Source: Methylotenera mobilis 13
GTDB taxonomy: Bacteria; Pseudomonadota; Gammaproteobacteria; Burkholderiales; Methylophilaceae
NCBI RefSeq assembly: GCF_000384255.1
Contig: NZ_KB913035.1
Span: 1,587,362-1,651,361, forward strand
Length of the DNA: 64,000 nt
Direction of reading: 5' to 3'
Made by a program: the position numbers and the translations under genes. Below are positions 36,814 to 46,254 of this stretch, in pieces (the stretch's first letter is position 1; each line of letters starts with the position of its first letter). The notes below the pieces were generated by a model. It was not told the DNA's origin. It ran no database searches and saw only the letters and a list, made by a program, of their open reading frames with translations.

Positions 36814-37272
36814 ATGAAAGAAATGATGCATAAGCAAGCTTATTTAAAGCTTTTGTACATGGTGCTATTGTCTTTTGCTTCCATGTATATCCTTATGTAT
36901 GCCATGGTCAACCAGCTCAACAATGTGATTCCCAACATCAACCAATTTTATATGGCAGGCTTAATGACCATGCCCATGGTATTGATTGAGATGATAGTCA
37001 TGAGCGCCATGTATATGGATAAAAACAGGAACAAACTCATCATCATCCTGTCTTTCGTAGGACTAGTGGGTTTTTTCTTATTGATTCGATTTCAGGGTGC
37101 GGTATCTGAGAAACAGTTTTTGAAATCGATGATCCCGCATCATGCCTCTGCTATTTTGATGTGTAAAGAAACCAAAATCAGTGACCCGGAAATTCAAGTA
37201 TTATGCAGTAACATTGTTTCTGGCCAACAGCAGGAAATTGCCCAAATGAAAACATTGTTAGATAAACAGTAA
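36814..37272 (+). CDS. Membrane-anchored DUF305 protein
   Basis: This 152-residue protein has three membrane helices (about 10-28, 43-65, 73-90) and a C-terminal DUF305-like segment, KSMIPHHASAILMCKET, then CSNIVSGQQQEIAQM. The PHH motif and two Cys are candidate metal ligands. No clear ribosome site is visible before the ATG, so translation may be coupled to the gene upstream. Likely a periplasm-facing metal-binding protein. Confidence 0.78.
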   Translation: MKEMMHKQAYLKLLYMVLLSFASMYILMYAMVNQLNNVIPNINQFYMAGLMTMPMVLIEMIVMSAMYMDKNRNKLIIILSFVGLVGFFLLIRFQGAVSEKQFLKSMIPHHASAILMCKETKISDPEIQVLCSNIVSGQQQEIAQMKTLLDKQ

Positions 37273-37312
37273 TGTAGGTTGAAATTTACTTTGATTGATA
37301 TAAACTAGAGTT

Positions 37313-37690
37313 ATGCAATTCAAACAGCTACGATCATTGCGTGTATTCATCTTCTTGCTATTGACAATATTCTTTACAGATACTGTTTATGCTAGCGGCA
37401 TGATGGTGGCTGACCAACTGTCTGGCAATCACACAGTAAGTACTGAAAGCCATAACCATGATGATCATGACATGATTCAACATGAACACCATCAACACGA
37501 TGCAGGGCAGAAACAGTCAACTAATGACCATTGTTCAAAATGCGGTCACTGCATGGCTTGCTTTACCATTTTACCCCCTAGCCAATTAGACAAAATGCAA
37601 TCTCAGATTCAAGCGACTACTATCAGCTTGTTTGAACCTAGCTATCTCTCGCACATCAGTGCCCAGCCTCAAAGACCTCCCATTTCTTAA
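37313..37690 (+). CDS. Secreted His/Cys-rich protein
   Basis: This 125-residue protein has a signal peptide ending VYA, a His/Asp-rich stretch (about 42-68, with HNHDDHD and EHHQHD), then a compact Cys motif HCSKCGHCMACF (about 74-85). Its tail PQRPPIS resembles DUF2946-like proteins, as does the protein at 32,926. Probably binds copper in the periplasm. Family assignment is tentative. Confidence 0.7.
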   Translation: MQFKQLRSLRVFIFLLLTIFFTDTVYASGMMVADQLSGNHTVSTESHNHDDHDMIQHEHHQHDAGQKQSTNDHCSKCGHCMACFTILPPSQLDKMQSQIQATTISLFEPSYLSHISAQPQRPPIS

Positions 37691-37710
37691 ATAAACCGAT
37701 GGATTCAGTT

Positions 37711-37737
37711 CAGTAGCAGGCTATTCGCCTGCTACTG
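37711..37737 (+). terminator. Intergenic hairpin, 11-bp perfect stem
   Basis: CAGTAGCAGGC (37,711-37,721) pairs with GCCTGCTACTG (37,727-37,737) with a 5-base loop. A T-rich stretch appears only some 10 bp later, so termination may be partial. It lies between two metal-protein genes. Confidence 0.55.
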
Positions 37738-37770
37738 ATTCACCACATTTATTTTTGAAATGAGATTTCG

Positions 37771-39057
37771 ATGAAACTATTCAACTTATCGTTGTTTATT
37801 CTTTCTCTTGGTATAGGAGCATCTACGCCCCTATGGGCCGCAGATGCGCCTCAAGAGACTAATACCTACCAATCATCCTTTGATGATTACAAACCCCTAT
37901 CCGAAGACAACTTGTCAGATTGGAAATCTATAAACGTGCCTTCAAATGGCGGCGGTCATGCCGGACACTCCGTGGCTGGCATGCAACATGAAATGACACC
38001 AGAACAGATGGCTAATATGCCGTCCGACAGCAAGGAAATGCCTGCAATGGAGGGTATGGACCATAGCAGCATGGAAGGCATGGAAAAAGCCGCGCCAGAC
38101 AATATGAAAGGCATGGATCACAGCCAAATGAAGCATGATCATGCCATGGCGCCAATGGCTGGGATGGACCATTCTAAAATGGCTGGAATGGACATGGATC
38201 ATGGCAACATGAAGTCCATGCCTGACAGCAAATCAGCAATGCAGCCTATGAAAAAAGATGATATGCCGGAGATGAAACATGAAGAAATGGCTGGGCATGA
38301 TCACAGTGGGTCTGATATGAAGGCGATGGACCATTCAAAAATGAGTGAGTCAAAGCCGAATGATGTGCAACCAGGTCATGAAGGTGCCGCGCAAGATGAA
38401 TCTCAACCTCACGAGCACGCATCTTCACAAGCGTCTGAACATGCAGGGATGTCTATGCCCTCAATGGCTGGACCTGCAACACAAGCTACACCCTGGCAGA
38501 TAATCCCTAATTTTCATCCGATTGTGGTGCATTTCCCCATTGCTTTAACCATCATTGCCTTTCTGTTGAGTATCGCTGCTTACGCACGGCGCAGCCATCC
38601 TGTCTCTGCGCAACTGGCTGCCGCCGGTCACTTTACCCTGTGGCTCGCGGCAATAGGGGCTGCTGCGGCTGTATTATTTGGCTGGCTCGCATTTAACTCG
38701 GTCAATCATGATGATGCAGGACATGCGGCTATGTTGTTACACCGTTCATGGGCCATACCAACGGCTATAGGCTTGATCTTGCTCGCTAGCTGGGATGCAT
38801 GGAAATACCGTATCAATGAATTGATATCGGTGCCAATGCTGTTTTTACTTTTCCTGCTTTCTCAAGCAATCGCAGTGACAGGATGGCTGGGAGGAGAAGT
38901 GGTCTACCGTCATGGCATAGGCGTGTTATCACTGCCAGCCAGCGAAGGCACCGGCCATGGTCACCATAATAGTACAAAAGGCACCGCCGCTAAAATAGGT
39001 TCTGATAAACCTACAGAACAGCATGATGATGAAAAAGGAGAATCTCATGAACACTAA
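37771..39057 (+). CDS. Met/His-rich secreted segment fused to a DUF2231 membrane domain
   Basis: This 428-residue protein has a signal peptide ending LWA, then about 200 residues packed with repeats of the type GMDHSxM and MKGMDHSQM, many Met/His pairs. From about 246 a DUF2231 membrane domain begins (NFHPIVVHFPIALTII), with about four helices and a GWLAFNSVNHDDAGHAAMLLHR segment, and a His-rich tail. The membrane half matches the whole protein at 17,027. The front half should bind many Cu(I)/Ag(I) ions. It overlaps the next gene by 11 bp. Confidence 0.8.
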   Translation: MKLFNLSLFILSLGIGASTPLWAADAPQETNTYQSSFDDYKPLSEDNLSDWKSINVPSNGGGHAGHSVAGMQHEMTPEQMANMPSDSKEMPAMEGMDHSSMEGMEKAAPDNMKGMDHSQMKHDHAMAPMAGMDHSKMAGMDMDHGNMKSMPDSKSAMQPMKKDDMPEMKHEEMAGHDHSGSDMKAMDHSKMSESKPNDVQPGHEGAAQDESQPHEHASSQASEHAGMSMPSMAGPATQATPWQIIPNFHPIVVHFPIALTIIAFLLSIAAYARRSHPVSAQLAAAGHFTLWLAAIGAAAAVLFGWLAFNSVNHDDAGHAAMLLHRSWAIPTAIGLILLASWDAWKYRINELISVPMLFLLFLLSQAIAVTGWLGGEVVYRHGIGVLSLPASEGTGHGHHNSTKGTAAKIGSDKPTEQHDDEKGESHEH

Positions 39058-40435
39058 TACACCACATGCAGCTTTCAAATCTCGTACTGTAATCGTCCTT
39101 ATCAGTGCCAGTATTGCGCTAGGCGGTTGTGCTACTTTTTCAAAAGATGGTGGTTTTGGCGCTGTGCAAGAAACTGCTAAAAAACACATCAAGCAAGAAG
39201 TGGTATGGCCAAAAACTGAAAGTGAAAAGAATAAAGTCACAGAACGCGTAAACGAATTATTATCAAAACGTTTAGATGTAGAGCAAGCCGTACAAATTGC
39301 TATCCTCAATAACAAAGGGTTGCAGGCGGATTTTTATAATCTTGGTATATCGGAAGCCGATTTGGTGCAGGCTGGTCGTTTGCCTAACCCTAAGTTTTCT
39401 ATGCTTTATACACGTAATGACGGTGATTATAAGATCGAACAAATTCTGACTTTTAATATTTTCTCGCTGATAACCATGCCAAAAATGCAAGAAATCGAAC
39501 GTCAGAGATTTGTGCAAACTCAGAAAAAAACCGCTTTTGAAGTGATTAAAATCGCCAATCACACACGTATAGCCTATTTCAATGCAGTCGCGGCAACAGA
39601 ACAGGTGCGCTATAGCGAGCAAGTAAAGGAATCTGCAGAAGCCAGTGCTGAATTAGCAAGAAGCATGGTTAAGGCAGGTAACTTTAACAAGCTGCAGCAA
39701 GCACGTGAACAGAACTTTTATGCAGATGCAGCACTAGATTATGCAAATGCTAAAAATAAGCAAGTATCCGCATATGAAGCGCTATCACGCTTACTAGGCG
39801 TATCAATTGATCAGCTGATTTTGGAAGAACGGCTACCTGACCTACCTAAGTCACTCACTGAGTTGCAGCCATTTGAGAAAGCAGCTTTTGAACAGCGCCT
39901 GGATTTACAGGCCATCCGACTGGAAACTGATGCATTAGCTAAACAATTAGGGCTCACCAAGACGACACGTTTCATCAATGTGCTAGAAATTGGTCCTGCA
40001 AGAGTATTAGAAGGTCCTCGTAGCGAACCTTATAAAAAAGGGGTAGAGCTCTCATTCGAGTTACCAATATTTGACTGGGGCACTGCACGCGTCGCACTGG
40101 CTGAATCCATTTACATGCAATCAGTGAATCGGGCCGCACAATTAGCAATCAATGCTCAGTCTGAAATACGCGAGGCCTACAACACCTATCGTACCAATTA
40201 CGATATGACAAAGCATATACGGGATGAAATTGTGCCGCTTCGCAAAAAAATTCTGCAAGAAAATCAACTTCGTTACAACGGTATGCTGATAAGTCCATTT
40301 GAACTATTTGGTGACGCACGCGCACAAGTTACCAGTGTGCAAAGCTATATCGAGTCATTACGTGAATTCTGGGTGGCCGATAGTGCATTACAAATGACGC
40401 TGATTGGTAACGAAAATATGATGGAAGGAAATTAA
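39047..40435 (+). CDS. TolC-family outer-membrane factor lipoprotein
   Basis: The ATG at 39,047, after AAAAAGGAG, is preferred to one at 39,023. The 462-residue product has a lipoprotein signal (ALGGC, C28) and the two long helical TolC repeats (about 160-245 and 360-455), with an ELPIFDWG motif before the second. It lacks an adjacent RND pump and is instead 1 bp from a multicopper oxidase gene. This outer-membrane factor plus oxidase pairing is common in copper clusters. It may connect to CusBA or help place the oxidase. Confidence 0.85.
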   Translation: MNTNTPHAAFKSRTVIVLISASIALGGCATFSKDGGFGAVQETAKKHIKQEVVWPKTESEKNKVTERVNELLSKRLDVEQAVQIAILNNKGLQADFYNLGISEADLVQAGRLPNPKFSMLYTRNDGDYKIEQILTFNIFSLITMPKMQEIERQRFVQTQKKTAFEVIKIANHTRIAYFNAVAATEQVRYSEQVKESAEASAELARSMVKAGNFNKLQQAREQNFYADAALDYANAKNKQVSAYEALSRLLGVSIDQLILEERLPDLPKSLTELQPFEKAAFEQRLDLQAIRLETDALAKQLGLTKTTRFINVLEIGPARVLEGPRSEPYKKGVELSFELPIFDWGTARVALAESIYMQSVNRAAQLAINAQSEIREAYNTYRTNYDMTKHIRDEIVPLRKKILQENQLRYNGMLISPFELFGDARAQVTSVQSYIESLREFWVADSALQMTLIGNENMMEGN

Positions 40436-40436
40436 A

Positions 40437-41831
40437 ATGGATTTTTCTAAATTTAGTAGGCGTGACTTTTTTAAATTAGCAGGTGCTGGCATCGCCGCAT
40501 CTACTGTAAGCAAAGTCGCGATGGCCGCATTGCCAGAAATTGTTTCAACTGAACAAGCGAATACTCAGGCACCATTACACCCCAATACTGGTAGACCATA
40601 TAACCCTGTTGTCACACTCAATGGCTGGAGTCTTCCTTGGCGTATGAATAAAGGCGTAAAAGAATTCCACCTAGTAGCCGAACCAGTACTGCGTGAAATG
40701 GCGCCAGGTATGAAGGCTCATTTATGGGGTTATAACGGGCAAAGTCCAGGTCCTACGATTGAAGTGGTTGAAGGGGATAAAGTAAGGATTTATGTGACGA
40801 ACCGATTGCCTGAAATTACCAGTATTCACTGGCATGGCCAGCGATTACCTAATGGCATGGATGGCGTAAGCGGGCTGAATCAGCCGCCCATACCGCCTGG
40901 TAAGACTTTTATGTATGAATTTGAGGCAAAGCGTGCGGGCACGTTTATGTATCATCCCCATGCTGATGAAATGCTGCAAATGGCGATGGGTATGATGGGG
41001 AGCTGGGTCACACATCCTAAAAACCCAAAATTCATGCCTGTGGATCGTGATTTTGTCTTTCTGCTGAATGCATATGATATTGATCCTGGCAGCTACACAC
41101 CTAAAGTTAACACCATGTTGGATTTCAATCTATGGACATTTAACAGTCGAGTTTTCCCTGGGATCGAACCTATTGTCGTCAAAAAGAATGATCGTGTTCG
41201 TATTCGCGTTGGCAATCTCACGATGACGAATCATCCGATTCATTTACACGGACACGAGTTTCAAGTCACCGGTACTGATGGTGGATGGGTTCCAGCTTCT
41301 GCTCGCTGGCCTGAAGTAACAACGGATATCGCTGTAGGACAGATGCGTGCTATAGAGTTTATTGCAAATGAGCCTGGTGATTGGGCATTTCACTGTCATA
41401 AAAGTCATCACACCATGAATGCAATGGGGCATGACGTGCCTACATTACTTGGCGTTAAACAAGGGGACTTGATGAAAAAGATTGGAAATTTAGTACCTGA
41501 GTATATGCCGATGGGTGAAACAGGCATGTCTGAGATGACAGAAATGGCTGAGATGATGGATATGCCGCTTCCTGAAAACACTTTGCCTATGATGACTGGT
41601 AAGGCTCAGTTTGGTGCTGTTGAAATGGGCGGCATGTTCACTACAGTCAAAGTCAGGGAAGGGCTTGCCCGTAATGATTACAAAGATCCTGGTTACTTTA
41701 AACATCCTAAAGACACTGTGGCAGGCGAGGTTGCAAATGATTTACCTCCAGTAGAACGCTCAGATATGACGGTTCCTGAAAGTGGGGTGGAAATGAAAGT
41801 ACGCAAACCGATGGGTCATACGGGGCATTGA
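40437..41831 (+). CDS. Tat-exported multicopper oxidase
   Basis: This 464-residue protein has a twin-arginine signal (SRRDFFK) and all four copper motifs: HWHG (about 131-134), HPHAD (about 175), HPIHLHGH (about 266-273) and HCHKSHHTMNAMGH (about 322-335). A Met-rich region follows (about 360-390, METGMSEMTEMAEMMDM-like). It should oxidise Cu(I) in the periplasm. It is shorter than CopA/PcoA (about 600), so it is a different subtype from the oxidase at 52,546. AAGGAA precedes the start. Confidence 0.9.
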   Translation: MDFSKFSRRDFFKLAGAGIAASTVSKVAMAALPEIVSTEQANTQAPLHPNTGRPYNPVVTLNGWSLPWRMNKGVKEFHLVAEPVLREMAPGMKAHLWGYNGQSPGPTIEVVEGDKVRIYVTNRLPEITSIHWHGQRLPNGMDGVSGLNQPPIPPGKTFMYEFEAKRAGTFMYHPHADEMLQMAMGMMGSWVTHPKNPKFMPVDRDFVFLLNAYDIDPGSYTPKVNTMLDFNLWTFNSRVFPGIEPIVVKKNDRVRIRVGNLTMTNHPIHLHGHEFQVTGTDGGWVPASARWPEVTTDIAVGQMRAIEFIANEPGDWAFHCHKSHHTMNAMGHDVPTLLGVKQGDLMKKIGNLVPEYMPMGETGMSEMTEMAEMMDMPLPENTLPMMTGKAQFGAVEMGGMFTTVKVREGLARNDYKDPGYFKHPKDTVAGEVANDLPPVERSDMTVPESGVEMKVRKPMGHTGH

Positions 41832-41846
41832 GTTAAAGTGGTTGAC

Positions 41847-41886
41847 ACCAGCTATACTAATAACTTAAAAACTTAGTATAGCTGGT
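41847..41886 (+). terminator. Strong hairpin after the oxidase gene, 14-bp stem
   Basis: ACCAGCTATACTAA (41,847-41,860) and TTAGTATAGCTGGT (41,873-41,886) form a 14-bp perfect stem with a 12-base loop. There is no T-run. Probably a terminator for the 37,771-41,831 operon. Confidence 0.6.
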
Positions 41887-41976
41887 AATTAAAACTCTGT
41901 ATTTAGAATGGAAATTAGGCTAAAAACAACTGAACGAGAGCCTGCCGCAAGGTCATCAACATTAAGGATATTTATC

Positions 41977-42228
41977 ATGATTAACATCTGTAAATTACAT
42001 GCATTTTCTTTGGCTACAACTCTGGGTGTGGCATATATTTTATGCGCCATTTACGATACGCTGTTCCCACCTTACGGGCTGCTCGCAGCACTTGCGTCAG
42101 CCAGTCCATGGCCGATATATGGCAGTCCAATAGGTTTCCTGACAGGATTCCTGATGTTCATAGCCGCTGGTTTTGTGCTCGGCGCGTTCTACGGAATCGC
42201 TTGGGGGTTCTGGAGCAAAAAACTGTAA
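41977..42228 (+). CDS. Small membrane protein, possibly DUF5676
   Basis: The ATG at 41,977, after AAGGAT, is preferred to 41,908. The 83-residue product has two clear membrane helices (about 8-28 and 53-75) with FLTGFLMFIAAGFVLGAFYG. It resembles in layout the small membrane protein at 24,506, which also lies upstream of a copper ATPase. Probably an accessory to the ATPase at 42,711. Confidence 0.6.
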   Translation: MINICKLHAFSLATTLGVAYILCAIYDTLFPPYGLLAALASASPWPIYGSPIGFLTGFLMFIAAGFVLGAFYGIAWGFWSKKL

Positions 42229-42428
42229 TGGGATGAGGTCAAAACTCAGAATCTAGGTAATTCATTCCGTAACTACAAGGATTTTAACTCTGCAGCAGTA
42301 TCACCATGACCTTATTATGTCGCCACATCATACGCATCAGGCACCTTGCTTGTCCTAGGCGAGGAAACAACAACTTGAAGGCATATTACCCTGTAGGTTT
42401 ATTCAACACCATTAAAAGGATTAACACC

Positions 42429-42680
42429 ATGCGAACTGAACAAATAAAAGTAACGGGTATGACCTGTGGCGGCTGTAGTAGCAATGTTACAAAAGCATTG
42501 AGGGCTGTAAATGGAGTAGATAATGTCATAGTTTCATTATCAGATGCTAACGCAACCGTGCAATACGATGAGAAGCTTACTTCTCCTGAACAATTAAAAT
42601 CAGCAGTAATAGATGCTGGTTATGGCGTGGATGCATCAAATACTGCACAGAAAGCTCAAGGCAAGGGCTGTTGCGGATAA
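42429..42680 (+). CDS. HMA-domain copper chaperone with C-terminal Cys pair
   Basis: The ATG at 42,429, after AAAAGGA, is preferred to 42,306. This 83-residue protein has an HMA fold with MTCGGC at residues 11-16 and DAGYGVD near 60. It carries a short tail with an extra KGCCG, not seen in the CopZ at 29,817. Located 30 bp before a copper ATPase, it is probably that pump's chaperone. Confidence 0.88.
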   Translation: MRTEQIKVTGMTCGGCSSNVTKALRAVNGVDNVIVSLSDANATVQYDEKLTSPEQLKSAVIDAGYGVDASNTAQKAQGKGCCG

Positions 42681-42710
42681 GTACTTTTAAATTATTAGGA
42701 GTGATTCGTC

Positions 42711-45041
42711 ATGAGCCTGGATAGCCCTGTATCGTCATTATTAAAAGATCCAGTCTGCGGTATGACGGTGACGGGAAAGTCGCCTCATATTTTCAACTAT
42801 AAGGGTGAGCCAGTTTACTTTTGTAGCGCAGGTTGTAAAGCAAAATTTGCTGCCGACCCAGCCAAGTATTTGGCTAAAGTTACAATCCCTGAAACCACAA
42901 TATTAGCAACAAAATCTACGCTCTCAGCAGTCATCCCCACTGGTACGATCTACACCTGCCCGATGCACCCAGAAGTACGACAAGACCATGCTGGCGTTTG
43001 TCCTAAATGTGGCATGGCATTAGAACCAGAAATGCCTAGTTTAGAAGATGATGAGAGCCCTGAATTGGTAGATTTCAAACGGCGTTTTATATGGACGCTG
43101 CCACTGACTATCAGCGTTACTACTCTGGCGATGGTAGGCCACAGGCTGCAATGGTTTGAAATGGCCACCCAAAGCTGGATTGAGCTCATACTTTCATTAC
43201 CTATCGTGCTGTGGGCTGGTTGGCCGTTCTTTGTACGTGGCTTTCAATCCGTCACCAATCGCAGCCCGAATATGTGGACATTGATAGGCTTAGGCACTGC
43301 TGCAGCATTTATTTACAGCGTTGTGGCCACGGTTATACCAAATGTGTTCCCAGCATCTTTCATGGCAATGGGGCGCGTAGCTGTCTACTTTGAAGCCGCA
43401 GCAGTGATTATTTCGTTAACATTACTTGGCCAAATCTTAGAACTTAAGGCACGTTCACAAACTTCTGCTGCGATTAGATCTTTACTTGGCTTATCGCCTA
43501 AAACAGCCCGTAGGATTAATACGGATGGCACAGAAGAAGATGTACCCCTAACCCACGTGCATGTAGGTGATATGTTACGCATACGCCCAGGTGAAAAAGT
43601 ACCAGCGGATGGTGTCGTCACAGAAGGTGCAAGCGCTGTGGATGAGTCCATGCTCACTGGTGAGCCTATGCCCGTGACTAAAAGTATTGGTGATAAGCTC
43701 ATTGGCGCAACGCTTAATACCAACGGCGCATTAATTATGCGCTCAGAAAAAGTAGGTTCGCAAACGGTGTTGGCCAGTATTGTACAAATGGTCATCCAAG
43801 CCCAACGCTCTAAAGCGCCAATGCAACGCATGGCCGACCAAGTGGCAGGCTATTTTGTAGTGACGGTTGTTGGTATTGCGCTGCTAACATTTGTAGTCTG
43901 GGGAATATTTGGGCCAGAGCCAAGCTGGGTATATGGCTTAATCAACGCGGTTGCGGTACTTATCATTGCTTGTCCTTGTGCTTTAGGCTTAGCAACGCCT
44001 ATGTCAATCATGGTTGCTACTGGAAAGGCTGCAACTCAGGGCGTGCTATTTCGTGACGCAGCTGCCATTGAAAATTTCCGCAAAGTTGACACTTTAATTG
44101 TAGACAAGACTGGCACATTAACCGAAGGTAAACCCCGCTTTAATCAAGCTTTAGCAATATCTGGTTATACCGAAGATGAGGTGTTGCGCCTAGCAGCAAG
44201 TCTTGACCAAGGTAGTGAACACCCATTAGCGGATGCCATTGTGAAAGCCGCGCGTGAAAAGAGTTTAGCTATCAATAAAGTAGAGAATTTCGAATCCAGT
44301 ACAGGCATTGGTGTGCAAGGTCGTTTGAATGGTAAACAATTGGCATTAGGTAATACAGCGCTAATGACACAGCTTAATATTCAAATAGAATCATTAAAAG
44401 CACAAGCAGAAGAATTACGTGCTACAGGTGCTAGCGTCATATATCTAGCAGTTGATGGTCAGCTTGCGGGATTGCTATCAGTATCAGACCCAATCAAAGA
44501 AAGCACAGTCGAAGCATTAGCCACACTAAAAGCGTCTGGCATGCGTGTCGTTATGGCGACAGGTGATGGCATTGTGACAGCAAAATCAGTGGCTGCGAAA
44601 TTAGGAATTGAAGAATTCTACGGAGAAGTCAAACCAGCCGACAAACTTGCATTGGTCGATAAGTTACAACGTGAAGGGCGTGTGGTGGCAATGGCGGGAG
44701 ATGGTATCAACGATGCGCCTGCGTTAGCCAAGGCCGATGTAGGTGTGGCAATGGGCACAGGGACTGATGTAGCAATGAATAGTGCACAAGTCACACTCGT
44801 TAAAGGGGACTTGCGTGGTATTGCGCAAGCGCGTGCCATCTCTGAACAGACCATTGCAAACATGAAACAGAATTTAGGTTTTGCTTTCGTCTATAACGCT
44901 TTGGGTGTGCCATTAGCCGCAGGTGTACTTTACCCATTTACAGGTTGGTTACTCTCGCCGATGATTGCAGCATTGGCTATGAGTTTGAGTTCAGTTTCTG
45001 TGATTACTAACGCATTACGTTTGAGAAGATCTAGCCACTAA
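42711..45041 (+). CDS. Cu(I)/Ag(I) P1B-1 ATPase with YHS and heavy-metal-binding domains
   Basis: This 776-residue pump has an N-terminal YHS domain (about 12-55, KDPVCGM...YFCSAGC) followed by a heavy-metal-binding domain YTCPMHPEV...[11 protein letters not shown] (about 81-105). The core has TGEP in place of TGES, C421-P-C423, phosphorylation site D465 in DKTGTLT, SEHPLA and [10 protein letters not shown]. Helix-8 MSLSSVSV is of the Cu(I) class. The domain order recalls CopF/SilP-type pumps. AGGAG precedes the ATG. Third Cu(I) ATPase of the window. Confidence 0.94.
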   Translation: MSLDSPVSSLLKDPVCGMTVTGKSPHIFNYKGEPVYFCSAGCKAKFAADPAKYLAKVTIPETTILATKSTLSAVIPTGTIYTCPMHPEVRQDHAGVCPKCGMALEPEMPSLEDDESPELVDFKRRFIWTLPLTISVTTLAMVGHRLQWFEMATQSWIELILSLPIVLWAGWPFFVRGFQSVTNRSPNMWTLIGLGTAAAFIYSVVATVIPNVFPASFMAMGRVAVYFEAAAVIISLTLLGQILELKARSQTSAAIRSLLGLSPKTARRINTDGTEEDVPLTHVHVGDMLRIRPGEKVPADGVVTEGASAVDESMLTGEPMPVTKSIGDKLIGATLNTNGALIMRSEKVGSQTVLASIVQMVIQAQRSKAPMQRMADQVAGYFVVTVVGIALLTFVVWGIFGPEPSWVYGLINAVAVLIIACPCALGLATPMSIMVATGKAATQGVLFRDAAAIENFRKVDTLIVDKTGTLTEGKPRFNQALAISGYTEDEVLRLAASLDQGSEHPLADAIVKAAREKSLAINKVENFESSTGIGVQGRLNGKQLALGNTALMTQLNIQIESLKAQAEELRATGASVIYLAVDGQLAGLLSVSDPIKESTVEALATLKASGMRVVMATGDGIVTAKSVAAKLGIEEFYGEVKPADKLALVDKLQREGRVVAMAGDGINDAPALAKADVGVAMGTGTDVAMNSAQVTLVKGDLRGIAQARAISEQTIANMKQNLGFAFVYNALGVPLAAGVLYPFTGWLLSPMIAALAMSLSSVSVITNALRLRRSSH

Positions 45042-45053
45042 ATTACTTGCCAG

Positions 45054-45257
45054 TTACTTTATAAAATCAGATTTTCTTTTGGCTTTTCGCTTGGCCAATG
45101 TATCAACCATCCTACGCTTAGAGTCTTCTTGATACTTTGCCGCCAGATCGGGAGGAAAACCAAGATCAAGAAATATGTTGGTGCCCGGTTTAGTGATATG
45201 TGATGAACCATGGAACTGTGAATCAATTTTAGGTAATTCTTTTTTCAATTTGCTCAT
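45054..45257 (-). CDS. Short antitoxin-like protein, Xre/HigA type
   Basis: This 67-residue product (77 if the ATG at 45,287 is used) contains NIFLDLGFPPDLAAKYQ, like the NVFxDLGxP segment at the front of Xre-type antitoxins. No helix-turn-helix follows, and the tail is short and basic, so it may be truncated. No toxin gene is adjacent. It converges on the ATPase gene 12 bp away. Confidence 0.5.
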   Translation of the reverse strand: MSKLKKELPKIDSQFHGSSHITKPGTNIFLDLGFPPDLAAKYQEDSKRRMVDTLAKRKAKRKSDFIK

Positions 45258-45551
45258 TCTCCATACCTCATATAGAAAAGGCCACAAACCTTACACGGCA
45301 TTATCCGACTCTCAAGACCGGGTGCGGAACGTAAAGTTGATGAGCATATATCAATTGTATAACTCTTAATTAAAAAGAGAAATTGCTTTGATGGAAGCAT
45401 ATCTGTGCCGCCCGAAAAAGAACCATCTAAGTGTGTTAGCGCACAGACTGTCATTATTGATAAGCAGATTATCCGAAGGGTTAAACTTTTTCTCGTCAGG
45501 CATTCATTAACATAATAATTGTTTCAGATAAGTTAAGCATTTATGCATCCC

Positions 45552-45565
45552 TTGACATAGATCAA
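45552..45565 (+). promoter_or_regulatory. FNR/Anr-type box
   Basis: TTGAC-ATAG-ATCAA differs by one base from the FNR/Anr consensus TTGAT-N4-ATCAA. It lies about 80 bp upstream of the frameshifted small gene and 260 bp upstream of the Met-rich gene that heads the reductase/cytochrome block. It suggests induction under low oxygen. The rest of 45,258-45,643 shows no gene. Confidence 0.6.
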
Positions 45566-45643
45566 AGAAGGAAGAAATAAGCTTTGATAATACTTGTTTA
45601 GCAGAGTATATTTTTAACGACACAACACTTATGGAGACTGAAA

Positions 45644-45773
45644 ATGAAAACACATTTGTATGTTGCTAGCACTTTAGTTTGGTCTTTTAACACTCAATGC
45701 TTATGCGACAGATAGCAACCTAGATGAAGCTTCTACGAAGACCAAACCTCATTCTCGCCCAATTAATATCTGA
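45644..45773 (+). pseudogene. Frameshifted small secreted-protein gene
   Basis: A frame starting MKTHLYVASTLV after TGGAG stops early at 45,715. A shift of one base near 45,682 restores a signal-peptide-like continuation (LLTLNAYATDSNLDEAS...KPHSRPINI) that ends at 45,773. The reconstructed product of about 43 residues would be a tiny secreted protein. Either a decayed gene or a sequencing error. Confidence 0.5.
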
Positions 45774-45828
45774 TAGTTTCTATTTTTTAATCTACTAGGA
45801 GTTTTTTATTATGAGAAGGACTGACACA

Positions 45829-46218
45829 ATGAAAACCTCAATACTGATTTCTTCGCTCGTTTCAATTATCTTCGCTGCTCCTATCGTATCAGCGAATGAG
45901 ATGACCTTAGGCACGGTCCCGCATTCAATACGGATTAGTGCTAATGCACACGAGTTGCTGAGTGTGCAGCCCTCATCACAAGTAATTGTCTCTGATTTTC
46001 ATCTGGCCATGATGGATGAAATGGAAGATATGGATAAAATGAACGATAAGGGCAAAATGAAAAATAAAGATGGTAAGGCTAAAAAGGGAGTTGGGAAAAA
46101 GGGCACAGCACAGCCTTCAGGCAAAAAATCAGCACCAGTTGATAGCAATCCTCCATCCACTGAAATGTCTAATACGCCCGCTCCAATGACTGAGTCTCCT
46201 CCAATGTCTGATATGTAA
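45829..46218 (+). CDS. Secreted Met/Lys-rich small protein
   Basis: The start at 45,829 opens on a signal peptide ending VSA; an in-frame ATG at 45,811 is also possible. The 129-residue product has a polar middle, then MMDEMEDMDKMNDKGKMKNKDG, a Lys/Gly-rich stretch and a Pro/Met-rich tail ending SPPMSDM. Low complexity; likely metal binding. It precedes the reductase gene by 36 bp and may be part of that operon. Confidence 0.65.
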   Translation: MKTSILISSLVSIIFAAPIVSANEMTLGTVPHSIRISANAHELLSVQPSSQVIVSDFHLAMMDEMEDMDKMNDKGKMKNKDGKAKKGVGKKGTAQPSGKKSAPVDSNPPSTEMSNTPAPMTESPPMSDM

Positions 46219-46254
46219 TTCAACTTCAAGGTGCTTGCAGATACTTTTTGAAAG

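Noticed and set aside
37942..38202. Open minus-strand frame rich in His opposite the Met/His repeat gene
   Set aside because: It is a shadow of the Met/His-rich gene on the plus strand; Met and His codons read as His and Met codons on the other strand.
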